NCBI RefSeq assembly: GCF_000010645.1
Contig: NC_011565.1
Span: 200,001-264,000 of the forward strand
Reading direction: 5' to 3'
Length of the DNA stretch: 64,000 nt
Origin: Candidatus Azobacteroides pseudotrichonymphae genomovar. CFP2
Lineage (GTDB): Bacteria; Bacteroidota; Bacteroidia; Bacteroidales; Azobacteroidaceae
Shown piece after piece: positions 56,891 through 64,000 of this stretch (the first letter of the stretch is position 1; the number at the start of each line of letters is the position of its first letter). The translations under genes were made by a program, and so were the position numbers. Below the pieces are notes generated by a model, which saw nothing but the letters and a program-made list of their open reading frames with translations, was not told where the DNA came from and made no database searches.

Positions 56891-57676
56891 TCATTTGTCT
56901 TCAGAGTTTGTTTTTTTCACTCCCGCAAATACTTCTCGTAAGAAAATTTTGTCTGTTCTGATTTTCCTCCAAGTCATTTGCGAAGCATGTTGCTGAGATT
57001 CTCGTTTAGAATAACCGATACCTATACCAGCAATGTGGTTATTAAGTAAAGCTTGAATTTGAAAAACTACATTCCGATTGTTATCAGTAAAATTTTCTAA
57101 TGTCTGAAATTGTAGTAATATTTTATGCTTTTGACACCATTCAAAGAGCTTAGATTTAAAATTGACCTCTTCTCTTACTAATGTATCAATGTCTATATAC
57201 GGATTGATAATTCGTTTTTCAACGAACTCTTTAGTTTTTAGATATCCTTTATCCAAATAAATAGCACCAATAAACGCTTCTAGAGTATTCCCCATTATAT
57301 GCTTATGATTTTTAACCTTAGCAGAAATCATAATTAAATGATTTATACCCAACTGGTAAGCAATCTTATCCAAAGTATCCCTTTTCACAATTTTAGAACG
57401 AGTATTAGTAAGAAATCCTTCGTCATTTGTCGGAAATTTTTTGTAGAGAATAACAGCTATTATTGCATTGAAAATTGCATCGCCTAAAAATTCCAATCGC
57501 TCATTGTTTTGATAACAACCATTTTCATCTCTTTTAGAGGAGGATTTGTGCAACAAAGCCTTTTCATAAATAGAAAAATTTTTAGGAGGGAAACCGAGCA
57601 TCCTATACAAGGCGAAGTAAGACTCTTTTTTTTTGCTAAAAAAGGCTCCTATCGTATTAAGAATATTTCTAAACAC
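56891..57676 (-). CDS. rnc: ribonuclease III
   Basis: Double-strand-specific endoribonuclease for rRNA and mRNA processing. The N-terminal RNase III domain has NERLEFLGDAIFNAIIAV and the second metal site MGNTLEAFIGAIYLDKG. A C-terminal dsRNA-binding domain (about 175-245) has NFKSKLFEWCQKHK and AGIGIGYSKRESQQHAS. 261 aa. Its start overlaps the fabF stop by eight bases, a conserved fabF-rnc pairing. Confidence 0.95.
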   Translation of the reverse strand: MFRNILNTIGAFFSKKKESYFALYRMLGFPPKNFSIYEKALLHKSSSKRDENGCYQNNERLEFLGDAIFNAIIAVILYKKFPTNDEGFLTNTRSKIVKRDTLDKIAYQLGINHLIMISAKVKNHKHIMGNTLEAFIGAIYLDKGYLKTKEFVEKRIINPYIDIDTLVREEVNFKSKLFEWCQKHKILLQFQTLENFTDNNRNVVFQIQALLNNHIAGIGIGYSKRESQQHASQMTWRKIRTDKIFLREVFAGVKKTNSEDK

Positions 57677-58940
57677 TTTTACCTAAAAAATTCTTAACAA
57701 TAATACAAGCGTTATGTCCTCCAAAACCAAAAGTATTGGAAAGCGCTATTTTAACACTCCGCTTTTCTGCTTTATTAAAAGTAAAGTTTAGTTTATGATC
57801 AATTTCATTGTCGTCATCATCTGAATCATGATTAATTGTTGGAGGAACAATACCATTTTGAATAGCCAATATACACACCATCGCTTCAACAGCACCAGTA
57901 GCTCCTAACATGTGCCCCGTCATAGATTTAGTAGAACTAATGTTCAATCTGTAAGCTTCTTCTCCAAAGACTCTTTTAATTGCCTTTACTTCCGAAATAT
58001 CACCTACCGGCGTAGAAGTTCCATGAACATTAATATAATCAATACTATTTGGAGTCAAATGAGCATCTGCCAAAGCATTCTGCATCACCAATTGAGCACC
58101 CAATCCATCTGGATGAGACGCCGTTAAGTGATAAGCATCCCCTGAAGCACCTCCACCTATAACTTCGGCATAAATTTTCGCTCCTCTGGCCAATGCATGT
58201 TCCATTTCTTCTAAAATAATACATGCCCCTCCTTCACCTATTACAAAACCATCACGACTAGCACTGAATGGTCTTGAGGCAGTTTTTGGAGATCCATTTC
58301 GTACAGACAAAGCATTCATGGCATTGAACCCACCTACTCCTGCAGGAGTAATAGAAGCTTCTGCTCCACCTGATATAATGACTTCAGCTTTACCCAATCG
58401 AATTGTATCAAAAGCAGTTATCAAACCGGTAGTAGATGTGGCACACGCTGAAACAGTACCGAAATTAGGTCCTCTAAATCCATAAATCATCGAAATATGA
58501 CCCGATGCAATATCACTTATCATTTTTGGGATAAAGAACGGACTAATCCTTGGCCCTAGAGATTCATGTAGGTAATAATTTGCCACCTCTTGTTCAAATG
58601 TTGATATCCCTCCAATACCCGATGAAAATATAACTCCTACCCTATTACAATCAATTAATTCATTATCCAACAAAGAATCTGCGATAGCCTCTCTTGCAGC
58701 AATTACTGCAAATTGTGCATAACGATCCAGTTTTCTTTCTTCTTTGCGATTAAAGTATTTGCCAGGATTGAAATCTTTCACTTCACAAGCAAAACGAGTC
58801 TTGAATTTGGATGCATTAAACAAAGTAATATCTCCCGCTCCACTTATTCCATTGATAAGAGATTGCCATGTAGTTTGTACATCAAACCCCAACGGGGTTA
58901 TAGCCCCTAAGCCTGTTACTACCACTCTTTTTAATTCCAT
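57669..58940 (-). CDS. fabF: beta-ketoacyl-ACP synthase II
   Basis: Chain-elongating condensing enzyme of fatty-acid synthesis. The Cys-His-His triad is in VSACATSTTGLI, NVHGTSTPVGD and KSMTGHMLGATG. The N-terminus KRVVVTGLGAITPLG and the C-terminal FGFGGHNACIIVK are typical. 423 aa. The acyl carrier protein gene acpP, which usually precedes fabF (recalled), is not in the 1.2 kb upstream, so it must lie elsewhere. Confidence 0.96.
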   Translation of the reverse strand: MELKRVVVTGLGAITPLGFDVQTTWQSLINGISGAGDITLFNASKFKTRFACEVKDFNPGKYFNRKEERKLDRYAQFAVIAAREAIADSLLDNELIDCNRVGVIFSSGIGGISTFEQEVANYYLHESLGPRISPFFIPKMISDIASGHISMIYGFRGPNFGTVSACATSTTGLITAFDTIRLGKAEVIISGGAEASITPAGVGGFNAMNALSVRNGSPKTASRPFSASRDGFVIGEGGACIILEEMEHALARGAKIYAEVIGGGASGDAYHLTASHPDGLGAQLVMQNALADAHLTPNSIDYINVHGTSTPVGDISEVKAIKRVFGEEAYRLNISSTKSMTGHMLGATGAVEAMVCILAIQNGIVPPTINHDSDDDDNEIDHKLNFTFNKAEKRSVKIALSNTFGFGGHNACIIVKNFLGKSV

Positions 58941-60108
58941 GAATCACTTGAAATTAAATTGGATACTTTTTCTATATCCAAATTAAACTTTCGGCAAAGG
59001 AAAGAATTCTTTTTGAAAGAAAAAAATAATTAAAAATGTATTTGATTTTTTTATCGAGAAAAAACTTTTTTTAAGGTCCTTAAAATTTATAAAGTAAGTG
59101 AAATCGTTTTTTATAAAGATGATAGAACAAAAGAAAACACAAACAATAGAGATTTAACAAATCGGATTCATCGATCAATTTTAAAAATGGAATAACGATA
59201 TCTCCGAGGGTAGGAAAGGTTAGTAAAAATGATAAAACTGATAAAGAAAGATGCCAGAACCCTATAGCAAAAAACAGTGATGATAAAAATAACGCTCGCA
59301 TAATCTGAAGTATTGTATCCAATCACATATTACATTCGATTTTAAAAAATGTTAAAAATATTAATACCTCTGGGAATTTGCGAAAGCTACTTTCCTCTCC
59401 AATAGCATTACCACAAATAACTAAAGACAAATCTTAACACAGTGGAACAGAAGAAGCCAATACCTTCGCTTCTTGCTGGTTTTGTAATGCTAAAAACTAT
59501 TCTTTCAATGAAGTCGATTTGAAAATTAATTAGGCAGGCAAGAGATAAAGTACCACAACAGTAAAATAAAGTATATCTGCAAATAGATTTTTGACATAAA
59601 AACCTGGCTCCTCCATACTGTTTATTTCTCTTCTGAATCTTCTTTTCGTGTGTTCTGGGAGATCAAAACACGCCATAGTGTCCTGGCAATTAAACCCACA
59701 CCTCCTACAATTGAAATGGGATAACCCAACACTGTAAGACAGATCAGCTCTACCCCAAATTCAAACTTTTATAGAAAAAGTCCATTACAACCACAAAATA
59801 CTGTAGCTATAATAGAAATTCACCTAAAATCTCATGATATTTTCAAAATAGTACGGAGTCTATACAAGAAAAATCTCAATTGAATTCAATACCAACATTG
59901 CTGATTCATTTCCTTCTCTACTATCAAAGAATAGTAAAGCAAAAAATAATGTCTTATCAAGATGAACTTGCCTTATTTATTCAGACAATTAATCAGCAAT
60001 AAATTGAATTGCACTTACCAGTGCAAAACTTAGCAATCGAGCAATAACGATTCGCAACTGCATAGGCTTCAAAAAATTATTGAAGAAGTTCACAAATATA
60101 ATAATTTG
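58941..60108. other. gene-poor stretch upstream of fabF
   Basis: No clear gene. The minus strand holds hydrophobic fragments such as LICLTVLGYPISIVGGVGLI with a following ARTLWRVLIS (about 59660-59760) and MQLRIVIARLLSFALVSA near 60060. They look like parts of a decayed membrane protein that I cannot name. I also found no acpP here. Confidence 0.45.
59080..59322 (-). CDS. hypothetical small hydrophobic protein or gene fragment
   Basis: An 80-codon open frame with two probable membrane segments (ALFLSSLFFAIGFWHLSL and LYCLCFLLFYHLY). I recognise no family. It lies in a stretch with other hydrophobic fragments and may be a piece of the same lost membrane-protein gene rather than a gene in its own right. 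Confidence 0.25.
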   Translation of the reverse strand: MDTILQIMRALFLSSLFFAIGFWHLSLSVLSFLLTFPTLGDIVIPFLKLIDESDLLNLYCLCFLLFYHLYKKRFHLLYKF

Positions 60109-61107
60109 TTATTCCCATACATTTCCTGCCATTAAAAATTCTCTAAGAGTCTTCTCCTTTTTCATATCCTTTACTTCTTTAATCTGTTTTTCTATTTCAT
60201 AGTCATAGACCAGTGCCTCTACATTACGAATAATACCCAGTGCGACAGGTAATTCGCTCCCGTCCATTAAAGCTAATTTCAGATGTAAACTTGGGTCAGA
60301 ATTAGTTGCATCATGGATTAAAACATCATCCATGGAATAGTTGTTTTTACCAATAGTTACAGCTTTTAAGTCAAATCCCTCCCGAACAATTCCTTTATTA
60401 TTGTTTTTCCCAAATATCATTTTTGCTCCATGACGGAGAAAAATAGTTTTGTCAGAAAAATTCTCTCGGCTAACTATACTCTCATTAATACCGTTATTAA
60501 AAATCACACAGTTGAGAATAAATTCGACAACGGTTGTTCCTTTATGCTGAGCAGCAGCAATTAAAATCTCTGGTGCGTTCTTTATATCGGAATCGATAGT
60601 ACGGGCAAAAAAACACCCACGTGCACCTATTGCTAATTCAGCTGGACGAAAAGGATCTTCTACTGTTCCGTAGGGAGAAGATTTGGAGACGAAACCACGA
60701 TCAGAAGTAGGCGAATATTGTCCTTTAGTCAATCCATAAATTTTATTATTCATCAATAAAATATTAATATCCACGTTACGGCGAATAGTATGAATAAAAT
60801 GATTCCCTCCAATTGCTAAACAATCACCGTCTCCAGTTGCCAACCAAACTGATAAACTGGGATTAGCCACTTTTACACCTGTAGCAACAGCAGCACCACG
60901 CCCGTGAATAGTATGAAATCCATAAGTATTCATATAATAAGGCAGACGAGATGAACAACCAATTCCAGAAATAACAACTGTACTATGAGGAGCAATATTC
61001 AATTTTGCCATTGCTTTGTGAAGACTACTTAGTACACCATAATCACCACATCCAGGACACCAACGCACCTGTTGAGAATTTTTGAAATCTGTAGCTTCGT
61101 ATGTCAT
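60109..61107 (-). CDS. korB: 2-oxoacid:ferredoxin oxidoreductase beta subunit
   Basis: Thiamine-diphosphate-binding subunit of the KorAB type, oxidising 2-oxoglutarate or a related 2-oxoacid with ferredoxin. Seen: WCPGCGDYGVLSSLHKAM at the start, SGIGCSSRLPYYMNTYGFH, GRGAAVATG and the ThDP motif GDGDCLAIGGNHFIHT with NNKIYGLTKGQ. 332 aa. It follows korA after about 100 bases on the same strand. Supplies reduced ferredoxin and CoA esters in anaerobes. Confidence 0.94.
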   Translation of the reverse strand: MTYEATDFKNSQQVRWCPGCGDYGVLSSLHKAMAKLNIAPHSTVVISGIGCSSRLPYYMNTYGFHTIHGRGAAVATGVKVANPSLSVWLATGDGDCLAIGGNHFIHTIRRNVDINILLMNNKIYGLTKGQYSPTSDRGFVSKSSPYGTVEDPFRPAELAIGARGCFFARTIDSDIKNAPEILIAAAQHKGTTVVEFILNCVIFNNGINESIVSRENFSDKTIFLRHGAKMIFGKNNNKGIVREGFDLKAVTIGKNNYSMDDVLIHDATNSDPSLHLKLALMDGSELPVALGIIRNVEALVYDYEIEKQIKEVKDMKKEKTLREFLMAGNVWE

Positions 61108-61208
61108 GATAAGTTATATTTAATTTTTACATTATAAAGAAACAATTCGAAACCAAAAAACTTTATGTGACACGATAAAGTCACAAACTTTATTGAACTA
61201 TTTCTTTG

Positions 61209-63041
61209 CTAGAATAACTGGCTTATCTCCTCTACTAAACGATTAGTATTGAGAGGCTGTCCATCCACCTGATTATATTGATATGGTTGGATACCATTTA
61301 TTTTAGAACGTAAGTAACCAGCTAATTGTCCTGAATTTTGTTCAACGACCAATACTTTTTTATATTTTTTTAAAATCTCTCTTGTATTGATAGGAAAAGG
61401 ACAAATAAATTTGAAATGCGCAAAGGCAATTTTTCTCCCGGAATTACGAACCTTTGTGACTGCTTCTAATAGATGCCCATAAGTTCCTCCCCATCCTACG
61501 ACCAATACCTCCGCATCGATATCCCCTATTACTTCTTGTAATGGAAGATTTTGAGCAATTTTATCTATTTTTGAATAACGGATCTTCACCATTTTTTGAT
61601 GATTGGCAGCATCAGTTGAAATAATACCTGTATTGCTATCCTTTTCTAAACCACCGATGCGATGAGAAAAGCCTTCCATGCCAGGGATTGCCCAATAACG
61701 TACATCGTTCATTGAGTCGCGATGATATGGATGCCAATTCTTTTGTTCCTTACTTACATAAGGAGGTCGAATATTTGGATATTCAGCTAAATCAGGAATA
61801 CGCCACGCACTGCTTCCATTAGCAATATAACCATCAGTTAGTAATATAACTGGAGTAAGATGTTCCAGGGCAAGTTTGCATGCCCAAAATGCTGCATCGA
61901 AACAGTCCGTTGGTGATAGTGCTGCCATAACTACAACAGGAGACTCACCATTACGCCCATATAACGCTTGCATTAAATCAGTCTGTTCACTTTTAGTAGG
62001 CAAGCCTGTAGAGGGTCCACCTCGTTGGACATCTATTACTACTAACGGTATTTCAGCCATCACTGCCAAACCAATAGCTTCACTCTTTAAAGCTAATCCC
62101 GGACCTGAAGTACTTGTCACTGCCAGATTTCCAGCAAAAGAGGCCCCGATAGCTGTACAAACAGCCGCAATTTCATCTTCGGTTTGCATTACTTTTACGT
62201 TTAACTCTTTTCGAGCAGCAAGTTCTTGCATAATATCTGTTGCCGGCGTAATTGGATATGAGCCTAAAAACAAAGGCAAACCAGATTTCTCCGATGCAGC
62301 AATTAACCCATAAGCAGTCGCTCGGTTTCCATTTATGTCAGTATAAAATCCTTTTTTATGATTAGTAGTTTCTATTCGATAGGTAGAAACTGAACTATGA
62401 ACATTATACCCATAATTATATCCGGCTACCAGTACCCGTTTATTAACTTGCAATATAGAAGGTTTTTTCTTAAACTTTTCAGATAAAAATCTGTCAACAA
62501 TTTCCAACGGACGATTGAACAACCAGCAAACTAATCCCAAAGCAAAAATGTTTCGACTCTTTATACATTGTTTATTGTCTGCAATACCAGACAAACAATC
62601 TTTGCACATTTGTAAAATAGGTGCGGCAATAACCTGTACTGAATTCAAACCTAATTCTTTAAAAGGGTCATTGCTGACAAATAAGGCTCGTTGCAAATCA
62701 ACGGTTTGAAATGAGTTTTTATCTATGATAACTACTGAATTAGGGTAAATGGACTGCGCATTTACTTTTAATGCAGCAGGGTTCATTGCAATCAAGACAT
62801 CGGCTTTATCACCAGGAGTATATACATCAACTCCTAATTGTATCTGGTAACCAGATACTCCGGAAAGACTTCCACGAGGAGCTCTTATCTCAGCTGGAAA
62901 ATCAGGAAACGTAATGATTTCATTACCTAGATAGGCAGACAAATTGGAAAAAATTGTTCCTGCCAATTGCATACCATCCCCCGAGTCACCAGAAAATCGA
63001 ATAACTACATTTTCTAATTCTTTAATTTTTATTTCATTCAT
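61209..63041 (-). CDS. korA: 2-oxoacid:ferredoxin oxidoreductase alpha subunit (gamma-alpha fusion)
   Basis: Fused subunit: residues about 1-190 are the gamma domain (RFSGDSGDGMQLAGTIFSN, PAEIRAPRGSLSGVSGYQI) and about 220-610 the alpha part (GSYPITPATDIMQELA, MQTEDEIAAVCTAIGASFAG, TSTSGPGLALKSEAIGLAVM, VDVQRGGPSTGLPTKSEQTD). The C-terminal domain II has KVLVVEQNSGQLAGYLRSKI. 610 aa, the normal size for the fusion. Together with korB it forms the complete enzyme; no separate ferredoxin-like delta subunit is present. Confidence 0.95.
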   Translation of the reverse strand: MNEIKIKELENVVIRFSGDSGDGMQLAGTIFSNLSAYLGNEIITFPDFPAEIRAPRGSLSGVSGYQIQLGVDVYTPGDKADVLIAMNPAALKVNAQSIYPNSVVIIDKNSFQTVDLQRALFVSNDPFKELGLNSVQVIAAPILQMCKDCLSGIADNKQCIKSRNIFALGLVCWLFNRPLEIVDRFLSEKFKKKPSILQVNKRVLVAGYNYGYNVHSSVSTYRIETTNHKKGFYTDINGNRATAYGLIAASEKSGLPLFLGSYPITPATDIMQELAARKELNVKVMQTEDEIAAVCTAIGASFAGNLAVTSTSGPGLALKSEAIGLAVMAEIPLVVIDVQRGGPSTGLPTKSEQTDLMQALYGRNGESPVVVMAALSPTDCFDAAFWACKLALEHLTPVILLTDGYIANGSSAWRIPDLAEYPNIRPPYVSKEQKNWHPYHRDSMNDVRYWAIPGMEGFSHRIGGLEKDSNTGIISTDAANHQKMVKIRYSKIDKIAQNLPLQEVIGDIDAEVLVVGWGGTYGHLLEAVTKVRNSGRKIAFAHFKFICPFPINTREILKKYKKVLVVEQNSGQLAGYLRSKINGIQPYQYNQVDGQPLNTNRLVEEISQLF

Positions 63042-63068
63042 ATTCTCATATTCTCAAAAATATAGGTT

Positions 63069-63581
63069 TTATATTTTTGGCATTAAATTCTCTATAATAT
63101 CATTCATCGTCATTTTTTTTATAAAAAAAACAATAGATGCCTGATTGTAAAATAATTCCCGTTTTACCAGATTGTTGATAACGAAGTATTTTATTTCCTC
63201 TGGACTTTTATCTTTGATGAGCGGACGAGCACATTTCATATTAATCAAACGTTCTGTCAGCAATTCTATTGTAGCTTTCAGATAAACAGTAGTACCTGAA
63301 GCATTCATTAATTCCATATTATGAAAAAAACAAGGAGTACCCCCTCCGGTCGAAATAACAATATTTTCCCATTTCTGAATAATTTCTTGTAAAATCTTTT
63401 GCTCTATTCTCCGGAATTTTTCTTCTCCTTCCCCTGCAAATATATCAGTTATTTCTTTTTTATAACGATTTTTTATGAAAAAATCCGTATCTATAAAAGA
63501 TAGATTCAATTTTTCTGCCAAAATTTTACCAATAGTAGTTTTTCCAGCTCCCATGTAACCGATCAAGAATATTCGCCTCAT
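63069..63581 (-). CDS. aroK: shikimate kinase
   Basis: Phosphorylates shikimate on the way to chorismate, feeding the aromatic operon at 21-25 kb. Walker A GYMGAGKTTIG, the substrate-binding FIDTDFFIKNR, VISTGGGTPCF and the lid ARPLIKD are intact. 170 aa. It is 28 bases upstream of korA on the same strand and may share its transcript. Confidence 0.95.
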   Translation of the reverse strand: MRRIFLIGYMGAGKTTIGKILAEKLNLSFIDTDFFIKNRYKKEITDIFAGEGEEKFRRIEQKILQEIIQKWENIVISTGGGTPCFFHNMELMNASGTTVYLKATIELLTERLINMKCARPLIKDKSPEEIKYFVINNLVKRELFYNQASIVFFIKKMTMNDIIENLMPKI

Positions 63582-63753
63582 CTTTCTTTAATTCGTGAAA
63601 AAACAAACATATAGATTTCTCGAAAAAAATCAATCCTTTTATCAAAAATTTAGGTAACAAAGAAAAGCAAATAATAGACAATACATTACTTATACATTCT
63701 TATGATATAAGAATTCAAATAAAAAATGATGAGTTAAATAATAAAGTTATTCT

Positions 63754-63761
63754 TAACTTCG
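63754..63761 (+). promoter_or_regulatory. -7-like box of the SDR gene
   Basis: TAACTTCG, one mismatch from TAnnTTTG, about 47 bases before the SDR start. The neighbouring palindrome at 63760-63779 overlaps it. Confidence 0.4.
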
Positions 63762-63779
63762 CACGTGTAATTGTGCGTG
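63760..63779. promoter_or_regulatory. operator-like palindrome upstream of the SDR gene
   Basis: CGCAC-gtgtaatt-GTGCG is a perfect 5-bp inverted repeat in G+C-rich sequence, between the -7-like box and the start codon. This is where a repressor would act. No regulator gene is adjacent. Confidence 0.4.
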
Positions 63780-63807
63780 TTATAATAACATATGTTTTTG
63801 AAAAAGC

Positions 63808-64000
63808 ATGAAAAATATTTTTAGTGTAGAGGGGAAAGTTGCTGTTATTACAGGAGCTGGAGGAGTTTTAGGTGGAAGTATTACAAAGAGTTTGTCAGAA
63901 GCAGGGACAAAAATTGTAATGTTGGATATTCGTAAGGAAAATTTGGATTGTAAGGTTGCCGAATTGCAATCGTTTGATAAAGAAGCTATCGGATTTGTTT
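63808..64000 (+). CDS. SDR-family oxidoreductase, probably D-mannonate oxidoreductase (cut by window end)
   Basis: First 64 codons only. NIFSVEGKVAVITGAGG carries the glycine-rich NAD-binding motif, followed by VLGGSITKSLSEAG and VMLDIRK. The GAGGVLGGS pattern and start are those of the SDR-type mannonate (fructuronate) oxidoreductases that work with UxuA. The uxuA gene lies 50 kb away in this window, so the pathway would be split. Assignment beyond SDR family is an inference. Confidence 0.72.
   Translation, partial: MKNIFSVEGKVAVITGAGGVLGGSITKSLSEAGTKIVMLDIRKENLDCKVAELQSFDKEAIGFV

Noticed and set aside
61876-62313. 145-codon plus ORF opposite korA
   Set aside because: Antisense of highly conserved korA motifs; no independent evidence.
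1-64000. tRNA or rRNA genes
   Set aside because: I scanned gaps for the T-loop GTTCGAATCC-type motif and cloverleaf arms and for rRNA-like conserved blocks and saw none. A covariance search would be needed to exclude a divergent one.
1-64000. Insertion sequences or prophage
   Set aside because: No transposase, integrase or phage structural motif was readable in any intact or decayed frame, and no long repeated ends were seen.

Overview
The window looks like a chromosome segment of a host-restricted, genome-reduced member of the Bacteroidales. The evidence is Bacteroidetes gene order (coaE with DUF5606, pyrG-yidC, dut-TPR-DUF4292-M23, rpe-[comEC]-nrnA-glmM, fabF-rnc, korA-korB), Bacteroidetes-only families (DUF5606, DUF4271, DUF4292), TAnnTTTG-like promoters, very high A+T, and long gene-poor stretches that on reading turn out to be decayed genes. 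Intracellular symbionts of the Candidatus Azobacteroides type (termite-gut protist symbionts) are the closest match I know. That naming is an inference from memory, not a search result.

Layout. 1-3.8 kb: sigma-54 activator, DUF5606, coaE, yajC (all minus). 3.8-13.5 kb: gltX, reverse rubrerythrin, a secreted glucosaminidase with a frame break at a T9 tract, pyrG, yidC, a flavin/[2Fe-2S] reductase and a PdxA homologue that has lost its catalytic motifs. 13.5-16.1 kb: uxuA (minus) and modA. 16.1-21.05 kb: a dead type II-C CRISPR locus. Decayed cas9, cas1 and cas2 lie in order on the minus strand, with a well-preserved tracrRNA-like element on the plus strand beside the start of cas9. No array is visible. 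21-25 kb: intact four-gene phenylalanine/tyrosine operon (pheA, aminotransferase, DAHP synthase-chorismate mutase, tyrA). 25.5-33.8 kb: LiaF-like protein, fba, topA and hsp20, with two large gaps I could not decode. 34.4-35.7 kb: dead queC and probably queF. 35.7-40 kb: envC-like M23 protein, DUF4292, TPR protein, dut. 40.3-48.2 kb: rnpA, yidD, mgtE, hemD, DUF4271 and a C-terminally truncated tamB. 48.4-52.3 kb: galM, then dead ahcY and dead fcl. 52.3-58.9 kb: glmM, nrnA, dead comEC, rpe, rnc, fabF. 60.1-64 kb: korB, korA, aroK and the start of a mannonate-oxidoreductase-like SDR gene.

Together the intact genes describe a cell that still makes aromatic amino acids, nucleotides (CTP, dUTP control), CoA, fatty acids, cell-wall precursors (glmM) and envelope-assembly factors. 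It ferments sugars and uronic acids through ferredoxin-linked enzymes (korAB, fba, uxuA, SDR). It has lost CRISPR immunity, DNA uptake (comEC), queuosine synthesis (queC/queF), S-adenosylhomocysteine hydrolase (ahcY) and GDP-fucose synthesis (fcl). This is the usual pattern of relaxed selection inside a host cell. Pseudogene identities come from reading the decayed frames by eye, so their boundaries are approximate.
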